NCBI GenBank assembly: GCA_024280375.1
Contig: JAJRQF010000123.1
Coordinates: 1 to 64,000, forward strand
Length of the DNA stretch: 64,000 nucleotides
Direction: 5' to 3'
Source: Alphaproteobacteria bacterium
Lineage (GTDB): Bacteria > Pseudomonadota > Alphaproteobacteria > Rhizobiales > Rhizobiaceae
This document shows, piece after piece, positions 9,484 through 18,208 of this stretch. Below the pieces are notes generated by a model, which ran no database searches, was not told where the DNA came from, and saw nothing but the letters and a program-made list of their open reading frames with translations. Each line of letters starts with the position of its first letter. Within the stretch, counting starts at the first letter, position 1. The position numbers were made by a program, and so were the translations under genes.

Positions 9484-9927
9484 ATGAAAAAGACATTAGT
9501 AATGACTGCAATGATAGCCGCAATGGCGTTGACGCCAGCCAACACTTGGTCGAAAAACCGTGGTGTAAAAGATGAGTTGACCAAAACAGAGTGTGGCGCT
9601 TGCCACATGGTTTTCCAGCCACGCTTTTTGCCTGCCGTATCATGGACCAACATCATGTCTGATCTTGGCAACCATTTTGGTGAAGATGCAACGCTTGATG
9701 AAGAAACCAGAATCAAGATTGAGGCCTATCTGGTCAAAAAGGCCAGAAAGAAAGAGTTTAAAAAGGTAATAGACGGCAAGCAGCCAATTCGTATTACCGA
9801 AATTCGATGGTTCAAACGCGAGCATCGCCGCGAAGTTTCAAAGCGGGCGATGAAACGCGCTGGCACAATGTCAAATTGTGTGGCTTGTCATAAGGGTGCC
9901 GAAAGAGGCCAATATGACGACGATTGA
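9484..9927 (+). CDS. Diheme cytochrome c (DHC), secreted
   Basis: A 147-residue periplasmic diheme cytochrome c. The signal peptide runs to about residue 23, and the heme motifs are CGACH at 37-41 and CVACH at 132-136. The central part (SWTNIMSDLGNHFGEDATLDEET) is paralogous to the DHC half of the fusion protein two genes upstream. A GGAG site precedes the start. DHC is the known electron donor to SHP in R. sphaeroides. Here two DHC modules exist, one membrane-tethered and one free, so an electron relay b-DHC(fused) to DHC(free) to SHP is a reasonable inference. A strong terminator follows directly. Confidence 0.9.
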   Translation: MKKTLVMTAMIAAMALTPANTWSKNRGVKDELTKTECGACHMVFQPRFLPAVSWTNIMSDLGNHFGEDATLDEETRIKIEAYLVKKARKKEFKKVIDGKQPIRITEIRWFKREHRREVSKRAMKRAGTMSNCVACHKGAERGQYDDD

Positions 9928-9955
9928 GTTGTATTAATCTCTAGCAAGTTATTTT

Positions 9956-9994
9956 GCGGCGGTTATCCTTTTCGGATTGCCGCCGCTTTTTTTT
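9956..9994 (+). terminator. Rho-independent terminator of the cytochrome operon
   Basis: GCGGCGGTTATCC and GGATTGCCGCCGC form a long GC-rich stem around a short TTTTC loop and are followed by eight T. It lies 28 bases after the DHC stop codon. It overlaps the 3' end of the convergent zinc-ribbon gene, whose stop codon is inside the left arm. Confidence 0.85.
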
Positions 9995-10286
9995 CTGCAA
10001 TTTTTCGGGATTTAGGAATATTCGCAGAACGACATTCAATCAATCCATCATATTCGGGCGTTTCAAATTCGACGTTGAAAGGCAGGTTTAAAAGTTCCTG
10101 CAAATAGGCTGATAGGCCGCCAACAAATTGATTAAGATTGCCGCAAATATCGCAAAGAACATAAACCTGGCCATCAATGCGCCGGGGCCGCCAGCGACGT
10201 GGCAAGGTTTCTTTCACCGCAACAGGGCCGGATTTTGGCATATCGAGTTCCACCTCAATCTTGCAGGCATCACAGCAGACTTTCAT
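9963..10286 (-). CDS. Small protein with two CxxC zinc-ribbon-like motifs
   Basis: A 107-residue protein of unknown function. CDAC near the N-terminus (residues 5-8) and CDIC about 40 residues later make a probable four-cysteine zinc site. A basic segment PRRWRPRRIDGQ sits just before the second motif, and the tail is lysine-rich. The start at 10286 has AAGGAG seven bases upstream; a longer open frame to 10385 lacks one. The stop codon lies inside the terminator of the convergent cytochrome operon, so the two transcripts overlap at their ends. I do not recognise a named family. Confidence 0.7.
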   Translation of the reverse strand: MKVCCDACKIEVELDMPKSGPVAVKETLPRRWRPRRIDGQVYVLCDICGNLNQFVGGLSAYLQELLNLPFNVEFETPEYDGLIECRSANIPKSRKIAEKKAAAIRKG

Positions 10287-10447
10287 GGAAACTCCTTTGG
10301 AATTTATATACGATTTTTTGAATATACGTTTTCCCCAAAATCTGCAACCAGCGGAAACGGATGAGGGGAACTTGAGCCGTTGCACTGAGCGCCTTCATGT
10401 GCAAATGCTGCGGCCAGATCAATCGAGCAACAGACGAAAATATCCCA

Positions 10448-10987
10448 ATGAGTAACATACTGGCCCTTTATACATTTGGTGTTTTTATTGAACCCTCGGA
10501 GCATCCATCTAACGATGGGTTTCACCAGAGAAATGACCCCATTCTGGATGATGTTGCAAACGCGTCAGGCTTTATTGCGCGCTCGGGCTATGAGGGCGAT
10601 CCTGGCCCCGAAAGTTGGGGGGTGCAGGTCCAGCCCCGTTTTTATCAGGAGCGGGGTGATGGTTGGTCGCCTGCCACTTTGTCATTGTGGCGTGATCTGG
10701 AATCGATGATGGCATTTAGCTATTTTGGCCTGCATGCAGAGGCGCTGTCCAAAGGGCGTGAATGGTTTGAGAAACCAAAATGGCCACCTTATGTGACCTG
10801 GTGGGTAGAGCAAAACCATGTTCCACAATGGAGCGAAGCGGTGGAGCGGCACGAATATTTGCACGCACAAGGCCCGACACCGAAAGCGTTTAATTTCAAA
10901 CAGCCATTTGATGCAACAGGTGCCGCAATCTCAATCCAGCGAGAGAAAATCAAACAGCTGGTAGCGAATGCTTCAAAAAGTATTTGA
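10448..10987 (+). CDS. DUF3291 domain protein
   Basis: A 179-residue soluble protein. The body (DPILDDVANASGFIARSGYEG..., TLSLWRDLESMMAFSYFGLHAEALSKGREWF, WPPYVTWWVEQNHVPQWSEAVERHEYLHAQGPTPKAF) has the layout of DUF3291 proteins, which are relatives of the dimeric alpha-beta barrel/monooxygenase-like group. No catalytic function is established for the family. The start at 10448 is chosen because of family-like MSNILALYTFGVF; the frame is open further upstream to 10397. It stands alone between the divergent zinc-ribbon gene and the purine catabolism genes. Confidence 0.75.
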   Translation: MSNILALYTFGVFIEPSEHPSNDGFHQRNDPILDDVANASGFIARSGYEGDPGPESWGVQVQPRFYQERGDGWSPATLSLWRDLESMMAFSYFGLHAEALSKGREWFEKPKWPPYVTWWVEQNHVPQWSEAVERHEYLHAQGPTPKAFNFKQPFDATGAAISIQREKIKQLVANASKSI

Positions 10988-11068
10988 TAAAAATTTAGAG
11001 ATTGTCGTTGTATTCAATCGCTATGATCGCACAATGTGACTTGTATGAAATAAAACGAAAGACAGTTT

Positions 11069-11977
11069 ATGACTGATTACCCGCGCGATATGGTTGGCTA
11101 TGGCCGCAATACACCTGATCCTAAATGGCCTGATGGCGCAAAAATTGCCGTTCAATTCGTGATCAATTATGAAGAGGGTGGTGAGAATAACATTCTGCAT
11201 GGCGATGCGGCCTCTGAAGCATTTTTGTCTGAAATTGTCGGTGCCGCCGCATGGCCCGGCCAGCGCCATATGAACATGGAATCAATCTATGAATATGGTT
11301 CGCGCGCCGGGTTTTGGCGGTTATGGCGCATGTTCACTGAAAGAAATATGCCGGTCACCGTGTTTGGGGTTGCAACGGCTTTGGAAAAAAACCTGGAAGC
11401 GGTAGCCGCCATGAAAGAGGCAAATTGGGAAATCGCCACCCACGGATTGAAGTGGATTGAATATAAGGATTTCACCAAAGAAGATGAACGCAAACATCTG
11501 GAAGAGGCGATCCGCATTCATACGGAAGTGACCGGCAGCCGCCCCAAAGGCGTTTATACCGGGCGCTCGTCAATCAATTCGCTGGATATAGCGATGGAGG
11601 AGGGCGGCTTTACCTATTCGGCCGATGCCTATTCCGACGATCTGCCCTATTGGGTTGATGGGCCAAACAAGCCGCATCTGATTGTGCCCTATACGCTTGA
11701 TGCCAATGATATGCGCTTTGCAACGCCGCAGGGATTTAATTCCGGTGATCAGTTTTATGCCTATCTAAAAGATAGCTTCGATGTGCTTTATCAGGAAGGT
11801 GGCGAGGGCCGCGCAAAAATGATGTCGATTGGCCTGCATTGCAGGCTGGTGGGCAGGCCCGGGCGGGCGGCTGCTCTGGCACGTTTTCTCGATTACATTC
11901 AAGGCTTTGAAAAGGTGTGGGTTTCTCGCCGCCTTGATATTGCCGAACATTGGCATGAGCATCACGCACCAGAGTAA
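11069..11977 (+). CDS. puuE: Allantoinase of the polysaccharide-deacetylase family (PuuE)
   Basis: Hydrolyses allantoin to allantoate in ureide catabolism. It is a 302-residue cytoplasmic protein of the NodB/polysaccharide deacetylase fold. The opening YPRDMVGYGRNTPDPKWPDGA and VQFVINYEEGGENN is the characteristic PuuE N-terminus, followed by EYGSRAGFWRLWRMF, ATHGLKW and the C-terminal SIGLHCRLVGRPGRAAAL. It belongs to the metal-independent/PuuE branch, not the amidohydrolase AllB family. It lies 124 bases upstream of xdhA, which has its own likely promoter region, and four further purine-breakdown genes follow, which supports the assignment. Confidence 0.93.
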   Translation: MTDYPRDMVGYGRNTPDPKWPDGAKIAVQFVINYEEGGENNILHGDAASEAFLSEIVGAAAWPGQRHMNMESIYEYGSRAGFWRLWRMFTERNMPVTVFGVATALEKNLEAVAAMKEANWEIATHGLKWIEYKDFTKEDERKHLEEAIRIHTEVTGSRPKGVYTGRSSINSLDIAMEEGGFTYSADAYSDDLPYWVDGPNKPHLIVPYTLDANDMRFATPQGFNSGDQFYAYLKDSFDVLYQEGGEGRAKMMSIGLHCRLVGRPGRAAALARFLDYIQGFEKVWVSRRLDIAEHWHEHHAPE

Positions 11978-12047
11978 ACCTGAATAAAATTCCGTTACTT
12001 ACAAGTTTTCTTTGAAACACCTATTGTGCCAATTTACTGAAATTAAT

Positions 12048-12066
12048 GTTATGGTTCGCCCATAAC
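12048..12066. promoter_or_regulatory. Inverted repeat upstream of xdhA (probable operator)
   Basis: GTTATGG-TTCGC-CCATAAC is a perfect seven-base inverted repeat with a five-base spacer, 35 bases before the xdhA start. A weak sigma70-like pair (TTGTGC at 12025, then TGTTAT 17 bases on) ends inside the left arm, so a regulator bound here would block initiation. It could instead be a hairpin in the leader. The regulator is not identified. Confidence 0.5.
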
Positions 12067-12101
12067 AGAGCAAATAAATAGCCACAGGAGGATATGCTGC
12101 T

Positions 12102-13520
12102 TTGAACCCGATCAGGTTTCACATTAACGGCAGATTGACCGAGGCATTCGTGCGCGCCGATATGACGGTGCTGGAATGGCTTCGTTCAAATCCACAAACA
12201 TGCGGTTCAAAAGAAGGTTGCGCCGAAGGTGATTGTGGTGCCTGCTCGATCTTGCTGGCAAATCCCGGCAGCGATGCGGGCGATTTTGGTGCCGTTAACA
12301 GCTGCATCATGTTGATGGGGCAGATCGAGGGTTGCTCGCTGATTACAGTAGAAGGCCTGTCACCGAATGAAAGTGAACGCCACCCGGTTCAGGTGGATAT
12401 GGCTGAAAATGGCTCCTCCCAATGCGGATTTTGTACACCCGGTATCGTGATGTCGCTCGCGGGACTGCTGAACAGAAATTCAAATCCCAATGACGAACAA
12501 ATTCATGATGCGCTGGCGGGTAATCTTTGCCGTTGCACCGGCTATCGACCGATTGTCGAAGCGGCAAAATCAGCCGCAGATAAAAGCATCGACCGGCTGG
12601 CCAAACTGGCCGGAAGTGCAATCGCCTCGGATGATGCTTCCAATGTCATCGGGAACGAGGATTCGGTATTTTTCCGGCCGAAAACACTGACTGAACTCTG
12701 CACAATCCGGTCTGAGCACCCAAGTGCTGCCCTGCTTGCCGGTGGCACGGATTTAGGCCTTGGTGTGGCTGAGGCAAAAACCCGCTGGCCGATGGCGATT
12801 GTCACCGCTGGCGTTGGTGAAATGCTGCAAATTAATGAGTATGACGATCATATCAGTTTTGGTGGTGCGGTAACCTGGGAACGCGCCTTGCCGTATTTGC
12901 ACAGGCTTTATCCCTCATTTGCCACCATGGTGCGGCGCTTTGGTTCCACGCAAGTGCGCAATATGGGAACCATTGCCGGAAATATCGGCAATGCCAGCCC
13001 AATTGGCGATGGTCCACCGGCGCTGATTGCGCTTGGCGCAATCATTGTTCTTGCAAGTGTTGATGGTGAGCGCGAGATATTGCTAGAAGATTTCTGCACC
13101 GGCTATCGTCAAACCGTTTTGGCAGATGATGAGGTTATCTCACAGATCAAATTGCCGCTGCCAAAAGCCAGCCAACAATTCAGGGTCTACAAAATATCCA
13201 AACGATATGATCAGGATATTTCCACCGTTTGCGGGGCGTTCTCGATTGAGATCGTTGATGGCATCATTGCCAATGCCCATGTGGCCTTTGGTGGAATGGC
13301 CGCGACCAGCCAGCGCTGCCCGGGGGCGGAAGCTGCCCTAAACGGCAACCAGCTTGGCATGGAATTAATCGAAGCCGTATCAGCGGCCATCAACGCGCAT
13401 TTTTCTCCGCTGGATGACTGGCGCGGCAGTGCAAAATATCGGGATGTAGTTGCAGCAAACCTGTTTGAACGCTTTGTCCGCGATGTGGCGGGTGAAACAG
13501 TGGAGGTAATGGCGCTTTGA
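12102..13520 (+). CDS. xdhA: Xanthine dehydrogenase small subunit (2Fe-2S and FAD domains)
   Basis: Electron-transfer subunit of xanthine dehydrogenase, which oxidises hypoxanthine/xanthine to urate. It has 472 residues. The N-terminal plant-type ferredoxin domain has CGSKEGCAEGDCGAC, then the second 2Fe-2S domain with CGFCTPG and CRCTGYRP. The FAD-binding domain starts at about residue 190 (LLAGGTDLGLG) and holds RNMGTIAGNIGNASPIGDG. The start is a TTG at 12102, with AGGAGG nine bases upstream; the only nearby ATG is followed at once by a stop. The last four bases overlap the xdhB start, giving translational coupling. Confidence 0.95.
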   Translation: MNPIRFHINGRLTEAFVRADMTVLEWLRSNPQTCGSKEGCAEGDCGACSILLANPGSDAGDFGAVNSCIMLMGQIEGCSLITVEGLSPNESERHPVQVDMAENGSSQCGFCTPGIVMSLAGLLNRNSNPNDEQIHDALAGNLCRCTGYRPIVEAAKSAADKSIDRLAKLAGSAIASDDASNVIGNEDSVFFRPKTLTELCTIRSEHPSAALLAGGTDLGLGVAEAKTRWPMAIVTAGVGEMLQINEYDDHISFGGAVTWERALPYLHRLYPSFATMVRRFGSTQVRNMGTIAGNIGNASPIGDGPPALIALGAIIVLASVDGEREILLEDFCTGYRQTVLADDEVISQIKLPLPKASQQFRVYKISKRYDQDISTVCGAFSIEIVDGIIANAHVAFGGMAATSQRCPGAEAALNGNQLGMELIEAVSAAINAHFSPLDDWRGSAKYRDVVAANLFERFVRDVAGETVEVMAL

Positions 13521-15862
13521 ATATTCAGCAAAAACTTGGCAACCTTACCATGCAGCGAATGCATGTGGGCAAGGGTTATGCCCATGATTCCGCCGTCAAA
13601 CACGTTGAAGGCAAGGCCATCTATATTGATGATATGCCGGAATTGCCCCGCACCATGCATGCAGCTTTAGTGTTGTCGCCTGTTGCTCACGGGTCTTTGA
13701 ACGGCATTGATGCAAGCGAAGCGCTGGCCCTGCCGGGAGTGATAAAAGTAATCACCGCAAAGGATGTGCCCGGCCACAATGATGTGGCGCCGATACTTTC
13801 TGGCGAGGCGCTGTTTGCTGAAACCACGGTTGAGCATGTCGGCCATATTGTTGCAGCGGTCGCCGCCGATAGTTTTGAAATTGCCGTTCAGGCAGCACGG
13901 CTGGTTAAACTCGATATTACCCCGCTTGAACCGGTGCTTGATGTGGAGTTGGCCCACAAGAACAAATCCTATGCGCTTAAAGTTCAGCATTTGATTGAAG
14001 GCGATGCGGCAAGCGCCATTGCCGGGTCAGAAAAACAGTTTGAAGGCACATTTCGTATTGGCGGGCAGGATCACTTCTATCTCGAAGGCCAGATTGCCTA
14101 TGCCCATCCGGGCGAAGACCGCGATGTGACGGTCTACTCCTCTACCCAGCACCCAAGCGAAGTGCAGCACCATGTGGCCCATGTGCTGGGCGTTCCGGCC
14201 CACGCGGTCGATGTGCAGATACGGCGCATGGGTGGCGGCTTTGGTGGCAAGGAAAGCCACCCGACCATTATTGCAGCGATTGCGGCCATTTTTGCCGATA
14301 GTGAAAAGCGTCCCTGTCGACTGCGGTTGCGCCGCCATGATGACATGATGGCCACCGGCAAGCGCCATGACTACGTGATAAACTGGAAGCTTGGGGTAAA
14401 AGCCGATGGTCGTATTGTTGGCCTAAATGCCGAATGCCTTGCCAATGCGGGCAATGTCGCAGACCTCACCGGCCCGGTGATCACCCGCACGCTCACCCAT
14501 CTGGACAATTGTTATTCAATTCCGGCGGCTGATTTCATTGGCCATGCCTGCAAAACTAATACGGTTTCTAACACTGCATTTCGCGGCTTTGGCGGGCCGC
14601 AGGGCATTGTGGCGATTGAAGGTATCATTGACACGGTTTCGCGCAAACTGGGCATGGACCCGAACCATATGCGCGCGGTCAATTATTACGGCCCCGATAC
14701 GGGCGAGAAAACCCCTTACGATCAGCCGGTGGTTGATAACCGCATTAATGATGTGGTTGACCGGATTTTGCAAACCGCAGAATGGGAGCGCCGCCGTAAA
14801 GAAATTGACGCACATAACGCAACCAATCCGCTGCTGCGTCGCGGGCTGGCGATGATGCCGGTTAAATTCGGCATTTCGTTCAATCTGCCAACGCTCAATC
14901 AGGCCGGTGCGCTGGTGCATGTCTATATGGATGGTTCAGTTCATTTGAACCACGGCGGCACCGAAATGGGGCAGGGGCTGTTTACCAAGGTTGCCCAAGT
15001 TGTGGCCGAGGTTTTTCAGATTGATGCTGACAAAATAAAGATCACCGCCACCAATACCGGTAAGGTGCCGAACACAAGTGCAACCGCTGCATCCACCGGG
15101 TCTGATCTCAATGGCGCGGCGGCTTTCAAGGCAGCCAGCGAAATCAAGGCGCGGATGATCGAGGTTGCAGCCAAGCAACTGGATGCAAACCCGGACGATA
15201 TTATCTTTGCCGATAATTCGATCAGCGGCAATGGCAAGTCGATGACCTTTGCCGAACTGGCCAATCGCTGCTGGTTCAACCGTGTTTCATTGTCGGCCGC
15301 AGGCCATTATGCAACGCCGGAAATTCACTGGAATGCGGCAACGCTGAAAGGCCGTCCGTTTTATTATTTCACCTATGGGGCCGCTGTCGCCGAAGTGGCA
15401 ATTGATACGCTGACTGGCGAAACCCGCTGCCTGCGCGCCGATATTGTTCAGGATTGTGGTAAACCAATAAACCCGGCCATTGATTTAGGCCAGGTGGAAG
15501 GCGCATTTGTGCAAGGCATGGGCTGGCTCACCTGCGAGGAATTATGGTGGGACAAAGAAGGTGCGCTGCGCACCCTTGGGCCTTCGACCTATAAAATTCC
15601 CGGTTCCAGAGATGTGCCGGAAATATTCAACGTCGCCATTCTGGATGACAAGCCCAATCATGAAAACACTATCTTTCGATCCAAAGCCGTGGGTGAACCA
15701 CCTTTGATGTTGGCAATCTCCGTATGGCTTGCGCTGCGTGATGCGGTCTCGTCCATATCTGGTGGTAGGCTTGCTGCCAATCTTGATGCACCGGCGACAC
15801 CGGAGCGGGTGTTATTTGCCGTGGAAGATATGAAGCAACGCGTTACGGCAGGTAGCGAGTAA
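13517..15862 (+). CDS. xdhB: Xanthine dehydrogenase large subunit (molybdopterin domain)
   Basis: Catalytic molybdenum subunit partnering xdhA. It has 781 residues, normal for a bacterial XdhB. Visible family motifs include the N-terminal GKGYAHDSAVKHVEGKAIYIDD, the cofactor-binding RRMGGGFGGKES, TAFRGFGGPQG, GTEMGQGLFTKVAQV and the C-terminal FRSKAVGEPPLML containing the active-site glutamate. The start codon is TTG at 13517 overlapping the xdhA stop (TTGA), with GGAGG ten bases upstream. An ATG at 13551 is a less likely alternative. The XdhC insertion chaperone usually encoded next is absent from this cluster. Confidence 0.95.
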   Translation: MNIQQKLGNLTMQRMHVGKGYAHDSAVKHVEGKAIYIDDMPELPRTMHAALVLSPVAHGSLNGIDASEALALPGVIKVITAKDVPGHNDVAPILSGEALFAETTVEHVGHIVAAVAADSFEIAVQAARLVKLDITPLEPVLDVELAHKNKSYALKVQHLIEGDAASAIAGSEKQFEGTFRIGGQDHFYLEGQIAYAHPGEDRDVTVYSSTQHPSEVQHHVAHVLGVPAHAVDVQIRRMGGGFGGKESHPTIIAAIAAIFADSEKRPCRLRLRRHDDMMATGKRHDYVINWKLGVKADGRIVGLNAECLANAGNVADLTGPVITRTLTHLDNCYSIPAADFIGHACKTNTVSNTAFRGFGGPQGIVAIEGIIDTVSRKLGMDPNHMRAVNYYGPDTGEKTPYDQPVVDNRINDVVDRILQTAEWERRRKEIDAHNATNPLLRRGLAMMPVKFGISFNLPTLNQAGALVHVYMDGSVHLNHGGTEMGQGLFTKVAQVVAEVFQIDADKIKITATNTGKVPNTSATAASTGSDLNGAAAFKAASEIKARMIEVAAKQLDANPDDIIFADNSISGNGKSMTFAELANRCWFNRVSLSAAGHYATPEIHWNAATLKGRPFYYFTYGAAVAEVAIDTLTGETRCLRADIVQDCGKPINPAIDLGQVEGAFVQGMGWLTCEELWWDKEGALRTLGPSTYKIPGSRDVPEIFNVAILDDKPNHENTIFRSKAVGEPPLMLAISVWLALRDAVSSISGGRLAANLDAPATPERVLFAVEDMKQRVTAGSE

Positions 15863-16366
15863 ATGAAAATTGACGAATTAAATCAATGCGCTGATGCGGA
15901 GTTTGCATCAACATTGGCAACCATATTTGAGCATTCACCCTGGGTGGGCGAGGCGGTTTGTGGCTTGCGGCCTTTTTCTTCGACTGAAGACTTGCACAAA
16001 AATATGTGCCGCGCGGTGGACAAGGCGAGCTGTGATTTGCAATTGGCGCTGATAAAGGCGCACCCGGATTTGGCCGGCAAGGCGGCTCTTTCCGGCGAGC
16101 TGACGCAAGAATCCACCTCCGAACAGGCAGGCGCCGGGCTGGACCGGCTGAACGCTGAAGAATTTGAGATCTTTCACCAATTGAATGATCAATATCAGTC
16201 GAGATTTGGCTTTCCCTTCATTATTGCGGTGAAGGGCCACGACAAACACTCGATACTGGAAGCCTTTAAAACCCGGATTAAAAACAGCACTGAAGTTGAA
16301 AAGCAAACCGCACTCGAACAGATTTATAAAATTGCGGGCTTTAGATTGAATGATTTGATTATTTAA
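15863..16366 (+). CDS. uraD: OHCU decarboxylase
   Basis: Decarboxylates 2-oxo-4-hydroxy-4-carboxy-5-ureidoimidazoline to S-allantoin, the last step of urate breakdown. It has 167 residues, the usual size. Motifs seen: the N-terminal [16 protein letters not shown], the catalytic [11 protein letters not shown] near residue 58, [12 protein letters not shown], and [15 protein letters not shown]. The start codon follows the xdhB stop with no gap. Being in one run with xdhAB and uraH places it firmly in purine degradation. Confidence 0.95.
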   Translation: MKIDELNQCADAEFASTLATIFEHSPWVGEAVCGLRPFSSTEDLHKNMCRAVDKASCDLQLALIKAHPDLAGKAALSGELTQESTSEQAGAGLDRLNAEEFEIFHQLNDQYQSRFGFPFIIAVKGHDKHSILEAFKTRIKNSTEVEKQTALEQIYKIAGFRLNDLII

Positions 16367-16377
16367 AGGAGTATTTT

Positions 16378-16731
16378 ATGGGAAAACTTTCAACCCACGT
16401 ATTGGATACGGCTAATGGCTGCCCGGCAGAAGGCATGCGCATTGAGTTTTTCCGCATTGATGGCGAAAATTCTGTTCTTATAAAAGAGTATGTCACCAAT
16501 TCTGACGGGCGAACCGACGAATTGCTCATGGGTGGCGACGAGATGGCAGTTGGTGAATATGAATTGCGGTTTCATACCGCGGATTATTTTTCCAGGCGTG
16601 GCGATAAAATAGCCAATCCGCCTTTTCTCAATATTATTCCGGTGCGCTTTGGCATATTTGATGCCGATCAGGGCTATCATGTGCCCTTGCTGGTTAGCCC
16701 GTGGTCCTATTCGACCTATCGCGGCAGTTGA
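16378..16731 (+). CDS. uraH: 5-hydroxyisourate hydrolase (transthyretin-like)
   Basis: Hydrolyses 5-hydroxyisourate to OHCU, acting between uricase and UraD. The 117-residue length, the N-terminal [17 protein letters not shown] and the C-terminal tetrapeptide YRGS are diagnostic for the TLP/HIUase family. No signal peptide is seen, so it is cytoplasmic. AAAGGAG precedes the ATG. The uricase that would make its substrate is not present in the window. Confidence 0.95.
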   Translation: MGKLSTHVLDTANGCPAEGMRIEFFRIDGENSVLIKEYVTNSDGRTDELLMGGDEMAVGEYELRFHTADYFSRRGDKIANPPFLNIIPVRFGIFDADQGYHVPLLVSPWSYSTYRGS

Positions 16732-16910
16732 TTGCGATCAATGCCCTGTTGCCGATGTAATTTGCCCGGCAGGTTTAACCCAGATACGAATAAATTACCT
16801 TATTCGAAAATCCACCATTGCAGCCGCGACAGTTAGCGGATATAGCTTGCCGCGTTCAATTTGAGGAAACTTTGTTCTCGAATCTGCTTTGATTAAAGCG
16901 TGGAACCGAT

Positions 16911-16985
16911 TGGGGCGTAGCCAAGTGGTAAGGCAGCGGCTTTTGATGCCGCCATGCGCAGGTTCGAACCCTGCCGCCCCAGCCA
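16911..16985 (+). tRNA. tRNA-Gln (anticodon TTG)
   Basis: A full cloverleaf can be drawn: acceptor stem TGGGGCG/CGCCCCA, D-arm GCC...GGC, anticodon stem GCGGC/GCCGC with a seven-base loop TTTTGAT (anticodon TTG), T-arm GCAGG-TTCGAAC-CCTGC, discriminator G and encoded CCA. It is free-standing between uraH and the efflux operon. Its 3' end is partly repeated at 25390. Confidence 0.96.
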
Positions 16986-17083
16986 ATCATTTTATTGATA
17001 ATACGTCGCCGTAATTCATTTGAAAGCGATATAAAAGTTGGAAATTGTTTTCGACCAGCAATATGCTTTGTTGCCTTTGAACT

Positions 17084-18208
17084 TCAGCGCGCCGACATGG
17101 TTGATCTAAACCGCATGAGCGAGATAACAAACAGCACCGTGCCGATAAGCAGCATCAAAGCCATTTGCGGCCAGACAATATCAATGCCCGCACCTCTGAA
17201 TAAAACAGCTTGGGCAAAACTGGTAAAATGGGTTGAGGGCGATGCCTGCATGATAATTTGCAAGACCTTCGGCATGCCTTCCAAAGGCGAAGTGCCGCCC
17301 GAAAGCATATTCATCACCACAAAGAAGGGAATGGCCAGCAGGGCAAATTGCGGCATGGATTTGGCAAAGGTCGATAAAACAATACCAAGCGCCGTCATGG
17401 CGTATAAAAACAGCGCTGTGCCGATAACAAACAAAACAATTGAGCCACTGATGTGTACGCCCAGAACGCCTTGAACGATTGCATAGAGTGATAAAATAAC
17501 TGCCAAAATAATAGCCAAACCATTGGCCCAAATTTTTGCCAGCATAATTTCGCCCGGGGTAACCGGCATAACCAGCAAATGTTCAATCGTGCCGCGCTCG
17601 CGTTCACGAATAACGGCCGCACCCGATAAAATAAGCGATAACATGGTGATGTTGGAGACCACCTGCATAACGGCCATAAACCAGCTCGATTCAAGATTGG
17701 GGTTAAACTTGGTACGCATTGAAATCGTCACGGCCTGTTGTATGGGCGTACCACTCTGGCTTACAAACTCACCGATTTGCCGGTTGATGATGGTCTGAAT
17801 ATAGGCGGCACCATTGCCCGCAAGGGTCATGGCTGTGGCATCCACATTGACCTGTAGAGTGGGGGTTTGCTGCGCCATCAAATTTGCCTGGAAATCGGGC
17901 GGAATATCAATGACAAACGCAAATTTACTGGCATCCATTGAGCTGTCGATTTCACCAAGGCCGATCTGCACGGGCGATTTGAAATAGGGTTTTAAAAACG
18001 AAGCGCTGATCTGGCGTGAAAGCTCTGAATGGTCCTCATCTACAATGGCAATTGAGGCATTGCGAAGTTCTGTCTGCACCCCGGTTGCCACCGTATAAAT
18101 GGCAAAGGTAAAGGTGAAAATGATCAAAAAAATCAACACCGGGTCACGCCGGAGGCTGTTGAGTTCTTTTACTCCAAGGCGGTAGGTATTTTTAAGCGAG
18201 CGGAGCAT
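17084..18208 (-). CDS. ABC-2 type transporter permease (YhhJ-like)
   Basis: A 374-residue inner-membrane permease. One helix lies near the N-terminus (VLIFLIIFTFTFAIY), then a large periplasmic domain, then five to six helices in the second half. RERERGTIEHLLVMPVTPGEIMLAK is the conserved ABC-2 loop. It is the last gene of the HlyD/ABC operon; its ATG directly abuts the stop of the fused ATPase gene and has GGAGG upstream inside that gene. It should pair with the permease half of the fused protein to form the membrane channel. The substrate is unknown; related systems export drugs or cationic compounds. Confidence 0.92.
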   Translation of the reverse strand: MLRSLKNTYRLGVKELNSLRRDPVLIFLIIFTFTFAIYTVATGVQTELRNASIAIVDEDHSELSRQISASFLKPYFKSPVQIGLGEIDSSMDASKFAFVIDIPPDFQANLMAQQTPTLQVNVDATAMTLAGNGAAYIQTIINRQIGEFVSQSGTPIQQAVTISMRTKFNPNLESSWFMAVMQVVSNITMLSLILSGAAVIRERERGTIEHLLVMPVTPGEIMLAKIWANGLAIILAVILSLYAIVQGVLGVHISGSIVLFVIGTALFLYAMTALGIVLSTFAKSMPQFALLAIPFFVVMNMLSGGTSPLEGMPKVLQIIMQASPSTHFTSFAQAVLFRGAGIDIVWPQMALMLLIGTVLFVISLMRFRSTMSAR

